DNA of 64,000 nt from Leptodontidium sp. MPI-SDFR-AT-0119. Its lineage: Eukaryota > Ascomycota > Leotiomycetes > Helotiales > Leptodontidiaceae. The notes under the pieces are model-generated. The model worked only from the letters and a program-made list of their open reading frames with translations, ran no database searches and was not told where the DNA came from. Below are positions 11,701 through 23,664 of this stretch, one piece after another. A program made the position numbers and the translations under genes. Numbering within the stretch: position 1 is the first letter of the stretch; each line of letters begins with the position of its first letter. Location: contig JAHLEZ010000039.1 in assembly GCA_020726505.1 (NCBI GenBank), positions 124,001 to 188,000 of the forward strand, written 5' to 3'.

Positions 11701-13307
11701 ACGAGGACACGAAGCTGGTACGGATGGGATGGGATGGTATGGAACTACGGATTCGAATACGGATCTTGACCGAGATCTGCGCGATAATCGTACATCTCTA
11801 CTGTAGTCTGGGACCCTATCTCGGGAGTTTGGAGTATTGTGAAACGGCGGTACCGCCTCGTCTCATGTCTACGAATGTCACTCATTACGAGTATCGCTGT
11901 CATCGTCGTCGTCCTCGTCGTCGTCAGAATCCGTACGGACTACAGCAGGACGCCGAAAACTGGAACCGAAGGCCGGAATCTGAACTATTTCGAAGGCGGG
12001 TTAAGTTAAGGGGGAGGGGAGAGCACAGTACGCATGGTTTGTCACCGGTACTGGAGTAGCTTAGTTCAAATTTAAATTCCGTTTGTCGGAGATGGGATGG
12101 ATGGGTAACCGGAATGGAAGGATAACCGGAACGGAGGTGATGCGTAATGTTGTTTTAAGCTTCTATTTGGGAGGTGGACGGGTGGGGAAGGTGAGGGTGG
12201 ATGGATTGGGTTTGGATGAAGAGGTGGAGAATGGCCTCGTCAGTCTCTTAGTTGGTGTACTTTGGGCTGAAAGAAAAGAAGATGACAGAGAGAAAGGAGT
12301 GAACATACACGCATATTTGGATCATGAAGGAAGATGAAGATGGGTTGTGTTGTGTTGTGGTGAAAGGGGAGGAGCTCTCAAATCCTGGTGTCGGTTAACA
12401 CATCTGATACAGGATTAAGCTCGGAAAAATCAAACCAACGTTATGTATACATAATTGCATATGAAGAGGTTGCAGTGTTTGCCTTTCTTCCACGGAACAA
12501 TACGACACGGAAATCAGAGGTCTAGTTTGACATCTGTCGAACTTCACTTATATTCACTGAGCTTAACCTTGTGTAGCAAGCCCACAAGTAGGTTTCTGGA
12601 TATTCAGGGGAAGCGTCCCTTCCTGAAATGAATCCCTGGAGTACTAGATATCATGTGATATGGACTTACGGAATCTTGAAGATGCCGTTGAAAGGATCTT
12701 GAGTTCGTGGTACCTAAGATTTCGGTTTCTTGCGACGCTGGTTGCACCAGACAGTACTGGCTGGAGTCTAGAAAGTTCTGGAGATCCTGGATTCACAACC
12801 ACAAGAAGAAATGATTAATTGAACGATAATCTCAACGAAGGTTAAGATTGAAGCTTGAGAATGCAAGGTATGTTTAAACATGTTTGTGTTTGATACTTCT
12901 TCTGAAGCGCAGCAACTTGGGCAGGATTCGTATCTCATACGGCTGAATAAATGGATACAAACGCACGGAAATGAGATGACGAAATAAGCTCACTTGGACC
13001 AGTGATCGCCTTGAATTTGCATAGAGCATTCTGACTGACACTTGGCGCTTCCGACATCTGACTTACTGACGAGTAAATCTACATGGATCTAGTTCGGGCT
13101 TACGAATTCCATGACGGACGTGTCTCCATTCCTCCGACATGGCTGAGCATGTCCTGCCAGGAGGTCGGAAATATAATCATGGCAAATAAATATCACGACA
13201 ATCGGCCGGTTTACAAGGAACAAGTGACTGGCTTGAATAATAATCCGTCTCATCTCATGCCCCCTCATCCTCGTACAATATGCTTAATTGAAAAGGAAAA
13301 AAAAAGC

Positions 13308-13329
13308 ATCATCATCATCATCATCATCA
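13308..13329 (+). repeat. ATC microsatellite
   Basis: About seven tandem ATC units after a short A-rich tract, in non-coding sequence upstream of the WOPR gene. Confidence 0.9.
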
Positions 13330-13444
13330 AATCTGAGTTTGGCATGGTGACCAAGACACGGAGAGATAAGAGAGCGAGTCCGAGAAAGGTTAATCCAACC
13401 CCCTCCAAGTCCTCCGTCCAGATCTGCCGACATTAATGATGAGG

Positions 13445-13462
13445 TTTAAATTTAAATTTAAA
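13445..13462. repeat. Palindromic TTTAAA triplicate
   Basis: Three exact TTTAAA units form an 18-bp perfect palindrome about 3 kb upstream of the WOPR start codon. AT-rich palindromes of this kind may be protein-binding or easily melted DNA; the function is unknown. Confidence 0.8.
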
Positions 13463-15406
13463 CTTCAAAACTTACTTACTGTGTCTTTGTTACTTTTACT
13501 TTCTTCGCTTAGCGACAATGCCACACAGCCAAGGGGAAGATTCCCCCTGATTTGCGTGTTCTGGATGTCTTGTCGTTGGATAATTGGATACCCAAGAGTC
13601 TTGGGTTGCTGGGGCTTGGAATATACCCACCTAGAGTAGAGGAGGCAGGATGAGAAGAAAGGGGAGAGCCTGATGAGGATGATGATGAGGAATCAACGGA
13701 TGAAAGTTTCTCCTCGCACCCGGTCCCGACCAACAAACATCACAACTAACGTTGGAGCGAGGGTTAGTTTTGCTTGCTTACTTTGTTGGATATTTGAGAT
13801 CAAGGCAGACACAGAAGTTCAATATTATGTATGGTAGGGTAATAAGAATGTATGTTACAGGATGTAAATTTATTTGGATAGCACGGCCTACATAGATGCA
13901 ACCTTCTCACAAGTCAGTTAGATAGGAAGTCAGCCTGCCAGATTTGAATGCTTTGCCTCACTGGAATCAGGCCTCGGAAGCGACCCAGACAAACACAAAC
14001 AAAGGCAGGCAGCAGCAAGGCTTTCTTCATCACACATCAAAATGTAAATCTAAATCCAAACAAAGCCAACCAACCAACCCGGCCAAACCCAACTCAACTC
14101 GGATTCAAACTCCAACTCTAATTCCGAGGTCCGAATGAATGTCCATCCAACCAACATACTACAGCAGGGTCCTCATCCCATCCATCAATCAATCAGCCCC
14201 TCGCAAGATGGAAACACTTGCATCAAGCAAGCAAGCAAGCAACTCGGTACCGCATTTAGGATCTAGGGTCCATCCATCCAGTGCAGTCCTGTCCTGTTCT
14301 GCAGTGAGAGAGAAAAGTGAGTGATTGAGTGCGTGAGTTGATCCCTCTCCGTCCGTTCCAGGATACTGTGCCCCGCCCCACTACCAGCCTGCGTCTGCCA
14401 TGCCATGCCATGCTATGCCATGCATTCTTACCAACACTTCAAGACAACATGCTCAAGTCCCCAAAAGGAACCACTTCCCCATTAAGACTACGCCGCTTTC
14501 TCTTTCCACCTAGCGTCTCTCTAGCTCCCCAAGCCTTCTTCGCACCCACACCCACACCACACACCATCAGCACCACCCCTGCGCCTGCAACACCCACTTG
14601 CCTTTGCCTAGAACCCTAGCACCCTTGCCAAGCAAAACCTAATCTAAGATAATTTGGGCCAATCCAATCCGTGCGTGGTGCAAGAAAGTGGTCCCCAAAC
14701 GGCTTTGTCTTTCCTGGTAGCGTGAGATGTAAATTTAAAGTAGCGTAGGGTAATGTAGGTAGGGTAAGGGAGGGTGGAGTAGCGTAGGCGCAGTTGCACA
14801 GGACTTGATATACCGCAGACACCCACCCGGGTTTTGTACCTTTTGGAAAGAAAGAAAAGAAAGAAGAGAGAGAAGGAAAAGAAAGGCACTGGACTCGGCT
14901 CAACTGGACCATCACTTCGCGACATCACTACGCCATATATACAAACAAACATACGACAGGACTGCAAGAGCATCCTGCACTGCATCACTATACCATCCAT
15001 ACATCTCAAGAAGGCAAGACGACAGCAATCGGGACACCAGATCAGACAGTCTGGTCTATCTTTGCAACCGAGAAGGAACATCTGCACAGAGATATACAGA
15101 TATACGACGACGATTTGAGGACATTGGAAACAGCGCTCAGTACCTCTAGGAATTCCAGATTTCAGCCAGCCAGCCAAGAAGGATCTCGTGACCGACTATC
15201 CCAAAACACCATCCACACCCAACCGGCCGACAATTTTCCGGACTTCCGCCGATTTCAAATCCACTCAACTCTTTCTTGCGAAGAGAAGCAAGCAAGCTCT
15301 CCCCCCACCATACCACGATACACTCAAGCATTCCTCGCCTCCAAACCAAACCTGGGAATAGCTTCATTTTGTCCCCAGATCGGATCATTCATTCTCCACT
15401 CACAAG

Positions 15407-15412
15407 GTATGT
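15407..15412 (+). promoter_or_regulatory. Putative leader-intron donor of the WOPR gene
   Basis: The sequence CAAG followed by GTATGT matches the fungal donor consensus very well and lies about 1 kb upstream of the WOPR start codon in pyrimidine-rich, leader-like sequence. The matching acceptor could not be fixed by eye; several CAG/TAG candidates lie downstream. An intron in the 5' untranslated leader is inferred. Confidence 0.35.
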
Positions 15413-16432
15413 TGATTTTTCTTCACCTTTATTGTTTCTCTGCACATTCATTCATTGCACATCCAATGCACAACACTTCAAAATCATTGGATGCGGCAGG
15501 ACACATGTTCTAGTGTGGTGTTTGTTGCCTGCCTCCATCATCCTCACGTCATTGCCATTGCCATGGTCAATGCAGTACGGTAGTGCAGCTTCCGGCTTCC
15601 AGCACGAACATCTATCTACCTACACAATTCCTGCACAGAATCCTCTACGATTCCCCTTCACTTCCCTTACTATTGCATTGCATCGCATCGCATCGCTACC
15701 AAGCCGTTGCATACACTCCTCCGTCCTCCCACCCCCTTCTAATTACCCTACCTGCCTTTCCCTACATACTCTTCCTTACCTTCCACACCACCACCACCAC
15801 CACCACCTACACACCCTGCCCTCGGACTCGGATACATACTTGCAATAGCCCGCGGCTTGTCGCTGTATCAGATCCGCCTGGGCAGAGCCGCGCTCCTCTC
15901 CTCCCCGGCCTTCACCCCAAATTCAAACAAAGGGAAAGACTACGCGCAGAACCGCACAACTGCCCAGCAGCTTAGTTTTAAGCTTCTGTCACCTTGTGCT
16001 TCACCGTGTCTCACCTTCGCGTCGACTTCCCCCTTCTGCGAGAACGCAGTGGAGTGCAGTGGAGTGGAACGACCCCGTTACTAACTTTTCATCTGAAGCG
16101 ACGAGGATCAAGCGCCCAACGTTTCGCATTCACCATCACCCACCCCCCAAACAGTACCAAGCAAGTACACAGTGACCTGCCACTCAAGCTTCCTCTAACG
16201 ACCAAGGCCGCGTAGAGCTGCTGGATCTGCAGGAGACGTCTAAAGATAGACTCTGCACGCTGTCGAACGACCGACCAAGCTGCAAGCTATCAAGAAAGCA
16301 ATTCCAGCTTCGAGGCATGTGCTGAGGTATAAGGACAGCAATTCCTTGACTTCGACCACACCAAGAAGTCACAAACAAGCGCAGAGACTTTGATACTCAA
16401 TTGAGTGCGACAGACGACTACATACAGACGAG

Positions 16433-17890
16433 ATGGATACATATTACGGCCACGTACGGTCCCCTGCGGATGCGATCAAGTTGTTTGAAGCCTGCCGCTT
16501 GGGTTTATTACCTCGAGTTCAACGAAGATTATCAGAGAAGGAGAGACAGTCCATAAAATCCGGCTCGGTGTTTGTGTGGGATGAGAGGGAAGCAGGCATG
16601 AGAAGGTGGACAGATGGAAAGTCATGGAGTGCAAGCAGAGTCTCTGGCAGCTTCTTGACATACAGAGAGATGGAGGGCAAGAGAGGTGGAGGCCAATTCG
16701 TACCACCACCGGTCCGCCGATCGAATGGAAAGACACCAGACAGTGGGAGAGGAAGTGATGAGGATCTTGATATGGATGGCGAGGGACCAGATGGATACAG
16801 ATACAAGCCAGATGGGTTGATGAAGCAGTCATTCAGCATCACCACCTCCACTGGCCAACACCTGCATCTGATCAGCTACTACTCTCGACCACATCCTGGT
16901 GCTCCAGACCTACCTATGCCTACTACGGATCCACAGCTTCGTCACATTGTCCCAGTCAAGGGAATGTACCCAGAGTCAACCGTACACGAGGCTCAAGGAC
17001 CGGCAGTTACGAGGACACCAATGCAGCACAGCCCGTACATGCAACAACACCAACCAATGCAGTCGCCACACCGTGGCCATCAACCACCACCGTATGGATA
17101 CCAACCAGGTTACTCGTGGCCACCTTCTCCTGCTGCTACTCCACCATACCCGCACTACCCAGGTCCAATGTACTCTCCTCTCCCACCACCTCCTAGCTCA
17201 GCCCATTCTTCGCCATACCAACATCACAGCCCACACATGCCCAATGGTCACATACCAAATGGCTCGATGCCTCATCAGCAATCCGCTTATGACCGACCAC
17301 CTCCACCTCTCTCCGATTCGTCACTTCCACCCCCACCTCCTCCGATCTCTTCACGGGGAATGAGCACCGCAACCGCCGCGAACCTGATGCCTAGCTACGC
17401 ACCAAACCCAAGTCCACGTATCGCCCAAGCTAGACTCGTCGCAGAGCAACAAGCACTTGCACAGAGAGCTCTACAAGCCCCATCGATGCTCGACCCCCGT
17501 CTCACAGAGGCTCCAATCTCTCTTCCTCCAGTCCAAGTCCACGAGGCTCCAAGAACATCCACGCCACCTCAGAACACATCGCAGTCACAGTCGACATCTC
17601 AACCAAGCACGCCTCCTGGAGGTCGACCTGCTTCTCCAAAGGACACTCCCAAGGCCAACGGAACCTCTCAAGCTCAAAGCATTCCAAGTATCTCCCACTT
17701 GGTTCACGCTACGGACTCCGTCTCAGTCATGTCTGATAACAAGAGCAACAGCAGCCGTACAGGCAGCAAGAGCCCAAAGCCCAGCAACGGTGACAATCAA
17801 AGACCAACAGACATTCCTCACGAGAAGCTGAATATCGTTGGCGAGGACCAGAGAGCCATCAGAGTCTTGGACAAGAAGTTCATGATCTGA
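16433..17890 (+). CDS. ryp1: WOPR-domain transcriptional regulator (Ryp1/Wor1/Sge1/Reg1)
   Basis: A single exon of 485 residues. It belongs to the Gti1/Pac2 (WOPR) family of DNA-binding master regulators, known as Wor1 (white-opaque switching in Candida), Ryp1 (yeast phase in Histoplasma), Sge1 (Fusarium) and Reg1 (Botrytis). WOPRa spans about residues 1-81, beginning MDTYYGHVRSPADAIKLFEA; it includes VFVWDEREAG and a basic kinase-type site RRWT at 58-61, equivalent to the PKA site described in the family. WOPRb spans about 119-157 (GYRYKPDGLMKQSFSITTST, then HLHLISYYSRPHPG). The linker is Gly/Ser-rich and acidic. Residues 185-450 are disordered and rich in Pro, Gln and Ser, as usual for activation regions. 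The C terminus ends DKKFMI. The protein acts in the nucleus on morphology, pathogenicity and secondary-metabolism genes. No other confident gene lies within 14.9 kb upstream or 5.8 kb downstream. Confidence 0.96.
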   Translation: MDTYYGHVRSPADAIKLFEACRLGLLPRVQRRLSEKERQSIKSGSVFVWDEREAGMRRWTDGKSWSASRVSGSFLTYREMEGKRGGGQFVPPPVRRSNGKTPDSGRGSDEDLDMDGEGPDGYRYKPDGLMKQSFSITTSTGQHLHLISYYSRPHPGAPDLPMPTTDPQLRHIVPVKGMYPESTVHEAQGPAVTRTPMQHSPYMQQHQPMQSPHRGHQPPPYGYQPGYSWPPSPAATPPYPHYPGPMYSPLPPPPSSAHSSPYQHHSPHMPNGHIPNGSMPHQQSAYDRPPPPLSDSSLPPPPPPISSRGMSTATAANLMPSYAPNPSPRIAQARLVAEQQALAQRALQAPSMLDPRLTEAPISLPPVQVHEAPRTSTPPQNTSQSQSTSQPSTPPGGRPASPKDTPKANGTSQAQSIPSISHLVHATDSVSVMSDNKSNSSRTGSKSPKPSNGDNQRPTDIPHEKLNIVGEDQRAIRVLDKKFMI

Positions 17891-20800
17891 TCGAGAACGT
17901 CGCGATTATACGCCGAAGACGATTGATTTGACTTTACATCTTTGTTTTCAATTGTACAAATAAGACCCTCCATACATCGGCCGGCTTGTTTTGCTTTTTT
18001 TTTTACTTGCACCTTTGCAGCATTTTGCGGCATTCATTCGCTTTTTTCACTGCGCTTGCTTTGAATGATACAAGCCCGCACAGTATAGTACAGCACAGCT
18101 TGGGAAATCTGGGATTTGGGCATGGGGATCTGGTATTTTCTGCATTGCGTTCGGCGTTTCGGGGACGAGAAGGGGTTTGCTTTTTGTTTTTATATGCCTA
18201 TATGGCGGTGGCTTATTGTTTGTTGTTGTTACTTCTGCTTTGGTGGGAGGGGAGGATCAGAAAAAGTACATGGGAGTTGGATGGCTCCTGCTGATGTGGC
18301 CCGGGCCCGAATGCTTCGGATAAGAAGACATGAGAATTGAAAGATTTACAATATCTTGACTTAATTTGACCTTTCTTTGTTGCTATTGATGTGATTACGA
18401 TGGTTCTAACCTCACTCAAGTGTCGGCCTTGACAGCGAGCTTGATCAGTCAAGTCTACTTACTCGTCCGCCTGTCCCAACTAATATTTTCCAATTCCTCG
18501 CTATTATCTCACTTCTATCTCATTGCTAATACAGCCAGCCATCTTATGCCCTTTTTATGACTACCTACCCCAGAACGATACCCTCTCCCTCCTTCCTTGA
18601 CACATGTAACTTACTTAACCTCTTATGTAAAAACTAAAACTAGAACTAAAACCAGAACCCACACACACACACAGCGATCTCAACAATTTGGCCCCTCTAC
18701 GTCCTGGGACCAAACACCAATGCTGATTGATAGTTCCATGGGTTGAGTGGCTGATTGGGTTGGCACCAGTTCCAGTTCCAGTGTTCAGGGGAGGAGACCA
18801 AGTTCGAGTCGGAGTCGGACTCGATTTGGAAATCGGACTCGTCGTGACTTGTGTGGAGATTATATTAAAGAGTCATTTATTTACTTGTACGATTGCTATT
18901 TTTAAAAAAAAAGGAAGGGGAAAAAAACATGGAAAAAGTTTTTGATTGGAGGAAAGTAGAGTAGAGGAGAGGAGGGTCAAGGAGTGTGTGTTTGATTCAT
19001 ATTTTGTCTGCCAAGCTTTGGTTGAATTGATTCTTGGATTTAAATTCTAAGATGATTCAAATTCGAGTTTATTTATCTATCTATCTTATCAGATCCTCCC
19101 TTTACTCGAACTCGAAGGCAAAACTCGGCCCGAGATAAATTCTGGATATAGCTCTTAACTCGACTCTCTCTATGTCCTCCTCTGTTCTGCTCTGCTCTAT
19201 TTCTGTTCTGTTGGGAAGGTCGTTGGTCAAGTATAGTGTATGCTAGGTAAGTAACTGTAGAGTACGGTGGAAGTTGGACGCTGGAAAGGCGGATCGCTGA
19301 AGGTTCCTTAATCTATCATTCGTCCCACTCGTCTAAGTCCACCCCTCCTTAAGACGAGGCAGATTCCCGCGCGAGAGAGAGAGAGCAAACACTGCAAATA
19401 GAGATCGCCACTTCCAAGCGAGGTGTGCTGTGGTGTGCTGTGGGAGCCGTAGGAGGTTGGGAGGTGTGTGAGATGTGGGAGAAGCCAGAACACAGAAATC
19501 AAATCTATGAATAAGAACCCACTGCATCTGCGTTTATTCCTGTGTCACAACCGGGGCTGTTAGGTTGGAAGGTCAGAAGCAGGTGTGGGGGAGAGGAGAT
19601 TGAAGGGGAGGATGTGGTAACCGCGCCGCGCGCGCGCTTGCAACATACTTTTTGGTTACTCGGTAAGAGAGAGTGAGATGATTGTTTCATGTTTTTTCTT
19701 TTTTTCTTTTGGAGGTGCGGGAAGTGTGCATGGAATGGAGGGGTGGTGTGATGGGCTGAGAGGGGGTCGGAAGGCGGGGAAATTCTACTTGTCTGTGTTG
19801 GAGAAGCAGGGGAGCTGAGTGGGATAAGCCGTGCCGCGATTGAATTTAGAGTTTCTTGAGTGACGGTTTGATGTTGGTGTTGGTGTTTTGTTTGGTCTCG
19901 GTTGAGCTGGCTGTAATAATATTTGGGTATGGAGAAAAGTGCATTTTCTACAGAGTGAGTGGGAGGGGACGAGAAGATATTAGTCACTCTCCTCTAGCGT
20001 TTGTTTCCTTGCTTGGAATCTTATAACTGTACCGCCAGGACCGAGACGTTCCTATCTATAGCACAAGACATTAACACATCAAATAAATGAAGTCCATTTG
20101 AGATGACTTGGTCAAAAGGAGAATGCATTATTCTATGACATCCAAAATATCCTCTATCCTACTATAGTTCAAAAAAAGAGACGAAAGTAAAACAGCCTCA
20201 TAGATAAACACTCCCACCCTTCATTGCTAGTTGCCCGTATAATCTCTCGAACAGACCCATAAATACAGGAGATTAAGCTTAGATTTCACGAATTGTATAC
20301 CACTCTCTCCTTTTCCTATAGTATACCAACTCAACTCACTCACGGACGGACCAACTACGATAGGTGTCCAAACCCTGAGAGGATGGCCATGGGCAATAGA
20401 CCTCTTCCTCTCCCTCCAACTGAGCTGAAGAGCCCAGACGGAAACGGAGCGAGTTCTTCTCTCCCGCGGAGTATCTTTGAACCAGAAAACAAGGAAAAGA
20501 ACGCAGAGAGAGAACGTGAGACGGAAAGAAGTAAAGATAGATAACCGCGCCGCTCGAGCGCTTTCACTTCACTTCAATCACACACACACTTCCTTAATCA
20601 CTCACTCACTCAGTCATTCACTCACTGACTCAGGTCTCGATACCGGAGGTCAACCTCTTGCGGTAGATTTAAGCGAACGAGCGGATGTTGTCGCCCAAGA
20701 ATACTGTACGAGCAAGCGCAGGTGCGGCGCGGCTACCACCCTTTTACTCGACCTGACCTGTATCAGGCTGTACGGGGATACGATAGAATAAAAGAAATAA

Positions 20801-23664
20801 TAATGAAATATTCAATAAATGAATTAAATCAATTAAATTAATAATTACCTAGCCAGATGGTCCTGCTGAAGAAGCGGGAGTGGCGGTCTTGGTCTTGGTC
20901 GGGGCCGCATGTACATGTACTGTACCCACACACACTCGCAGCACACATACATATGCTTGTAGATGCATATTCTACATGGAGTTAAATTGCGAGGTGGGTA
21001 GGAGAGTGTGTACAGTACATGCATAGGGCGACATGGAGGGGTAGATTAAGGAGGGGTTAAGCGCGGATGTAACATTGCCCCGCTGAAGATTTCGTATTCA
21101 TGCCCATACACATGAGTGAGATGTTCCAGGGCTGGCTCTCAAGGGGTAGGAGGACATGCGAGCTGCACACCCTCTTCTAGTGCCCTTGAGAATTCCAAGA
21201 AAGTTTGGCCCCCAGACCCTCCTCTACTTGCACCGGCACAGTAGAAGAGAAAATAGAGTATGAACTAAGCATCAACATCTTCACGTAAATTCTGCATTGC
21301 TGGGACGGGAGTGCGAGGACCCCATGATTTGGATGCTGGGGATCCGTCCATCTCGTCCGGCCACTTATCGGTTCCTGAGTATCGAGATGGCGATTAAGAT
21401 GTGATACGAGGAGGGGTGATGCGCTTGGGGGCTAAAAGTCTAATGGGGGTTGTTGGTGTTTAGCCCCCAACCTTTTGTCGACTTTATTCTACTCCACTCA
21501 ACTCTGCCTCGCTCTGTGCTGTCTGTGTCTGAAGATCTACCGCTTGGCGTCGTACTTATTGGACAATTGGTTTTGTGATGTGATCTGATGTGATGTGATG
21601 TGATGTTTGTCCGACTTGTAGTGGAGTGGACTGGGATAAGGTCATGAATGAATGGTAGGCAGATTCCTCATCAGGCCTGCTCACCATTCAGCTGGCCACT
21701 TGCGCCTTGCGATTCGTGATCAATGTCTCGAGGCCAGCATGGACATGATGAGTGACGAGTGATAGGAGTTTCGTAACATACTTTGTTGGCACCATGCGCC
21801 AGGCTCTCTCACACTCTCTCGCTCATCTGACCAATTCGAGATCTGATTGCAAATCTTGTCTAACTTACCTCGAAGCCAAGCCAATCCAAGCACAATTCAA
21901 TCTATTACCTAGATCTCAGCCCTCTCAACCTCACAATCAACACACATAAACGCGCAAGATCTTCTTCTCCTTCAAGCATGTTAATCTATTCATGCCCCTC
22001 TACTGTACCCCTCCCTCACCCTCCAATGAAACCCCCGGCCCAGCCCAAAACCCAGAAATACAACCCCAGCTTTAAAATAGGCTCATACCGTACTGTACCT
22101 GTTCCATCTGTCCCGCACCGCCCGCACCACACCTGCAGCATACCCATGTCGTTTCCCTGTACTCACCAGCAGGAACACAGTACGGAGTGCATCAAACAGA
22201 ACGGAAGGAAACGAAACAAGAGAAGCATGACAGCGAATGAAAAGGAAATAAATCAGGGGGACGGGGTGTTACATCCTGGGACGAACTGCATCGTTCATGC
22301 ACGAAGTGCCGATTTAGGCGCCGCAGACGCAGGCTGTGTAGCAACCTAGAGGCACACGCTCCATTTGTACCCTGTGCATCCACAGTTGCGTGCTTCTTGT
22401 TCTGCAGACTTGCAGTTTGTTCTTACTTCTTTTCTCGAGAGAGGATGCAAGATACTGCAGATACTGCGGAATGAACTTACTGCATATGTGTGTGAGGTAT
22501 GTGAGTGCGAGTGGATGAGCGAAGACGATGAGGGCGAAAAATGCATGTACGCATGCAGATATACGACCTTACGATCTCTTGCTCCTCCCCCGCGCGCGCG
22601 TCAGCGGCACAGGTCGTCCCATAGGCACTGCAGAAAAGCCATGAATGGCTGTGAAACACAAAGAGGACAGAAAGGGCCGATGCACATCATCTACCGCTGC
22701 AGAGAGCGCAGATCGGATGACGGCCATGAACATACCCGATTCTTTAGCGGGAGGCGTAGCCGCCGAGCAGGCATGTTTGTATGCAACCCACCCAAACAGC
22801 GAGTCACGAACTGCCGATGCAGGCAGAAGCGGTACTGAATATGTCCGAGTAGGCACATCGCTTTATACTTGCCTACTTACCTTCCTGATGAGGGATCTGG
22901 GTCTGCGGATTTGGATTTGAGTTTTTTCTCCTGCAAGTCAGCCTTGGAGAAGCGAGCGGCTATGCGCCCATACCTTGATCTAGCATGTACAGAGAGAACA
23001 TCATCCAGACGCCGGCCCGATTACAAGTCGATACGCGCAATCGGACAACCTATCTGTTGAACCTGCAGACGGCGGCTGTGCCGCTGACATGAGGAAGGGG
23101 ATGGGAGTAGCCGTTCCGCTGCAGGTGAGATGCTGCGCTTGCATTTGGGGGTTTAGTATCGGGCCATTTTGGGGTCGAACTCCGTTGGTGGTGCTTGCTG
23201 AAGAAGTCTGCTTTAAAGGATCATCCGGATGTTGGGGATTGTGAGAATGGGTCGCAGGCGAGGTTGGTTGTTGTGTTTCATGTGCGTGGCGAAGAGGCGC
23301 AAGTGTTGGGAAAGAACAGATTTTGAGGGACAAATGTGATATACATAGATGATGCAACGTAGGAGAAGTAGAAAAGTCAAAAATGTTATGGCAGATGTAT
23401 CCTGATCTCGATTATGACCGTGAATTTCTGTGTGTGACAAAGCTGAAGGAAGGACCGAGAGGATGGCCAACTCGACTCTTCCGAGTATCGCAAACGGACA
23501 CTAGAGCCTAGGATCGGTGTCACCCAGGGGCAACTCGGAGAATGGGACATGTGTACGCATGTGACTGTGCAGAAAACCAAAGGATTGGGATCTGGGTTTT
23601 CGGGAGCAGGACTTCCGTGCTGATTATATTACAACAATTGTAGTGTACAGATGACGAAGGTGCT
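17891..23664. other. Gene-free sequence downstream of the WOPR gene
   Basis: No coding region was supported in 5.8 kb. Simple repeats are frequent: AC dinucleotides at 18661-18672, a CG run at 19627-19637 and TGATG units at 21575-21606. Open frames such as 22365-22838 plus have no family features. The first few hundred bases should contain the 3' end of the WOPR transcript. Confidence 0.5.
21575..21606 (+). repeat. GTGAT pentanucleotide repeat
   Basis: Several near-perfect copies of a GTGAT/TGATG unit, non-coding. Confidence 0.7.

Larger units (their letters stand above)
8001..16432. other. Non-coding part of the WOPR upstream region, proximal
   Basis: No supported coding region in 8.4 kb. 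Open frames are short, overlap on both strands and are rich in simple-sequence translation. Many short repeats are present: CCAG/CTGG units around 8706-8767, GTT repeats near 9187, ATC repeats near 13308-13329, TTTAAA units at 13445-13462 and CATGC units near 14400-14425. The last 1-2 kb is pyrimidine- and CA-rich, typical of a long fungal 5' leader, with many ATGs that would act as upstream ORFs if transcribed. A strong splice-donor-like site (CAAG followed by GTATGT) lies at 15407. Confidence 0.55.

Noticed and set aside
18001..18300. Short frames just after the WOPR stop codon
   Set aside because: T-rich, highly hydrophobic translations without signal-peptide organisation; better explained as 3' untranslated sequence.
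22365..22838. 157-residue plus-strand frame with many Arg and Cys
   Set aside because: No domain, mirrored by open frames on the other strand, and rich in CTGCA-type words; most likely chance.
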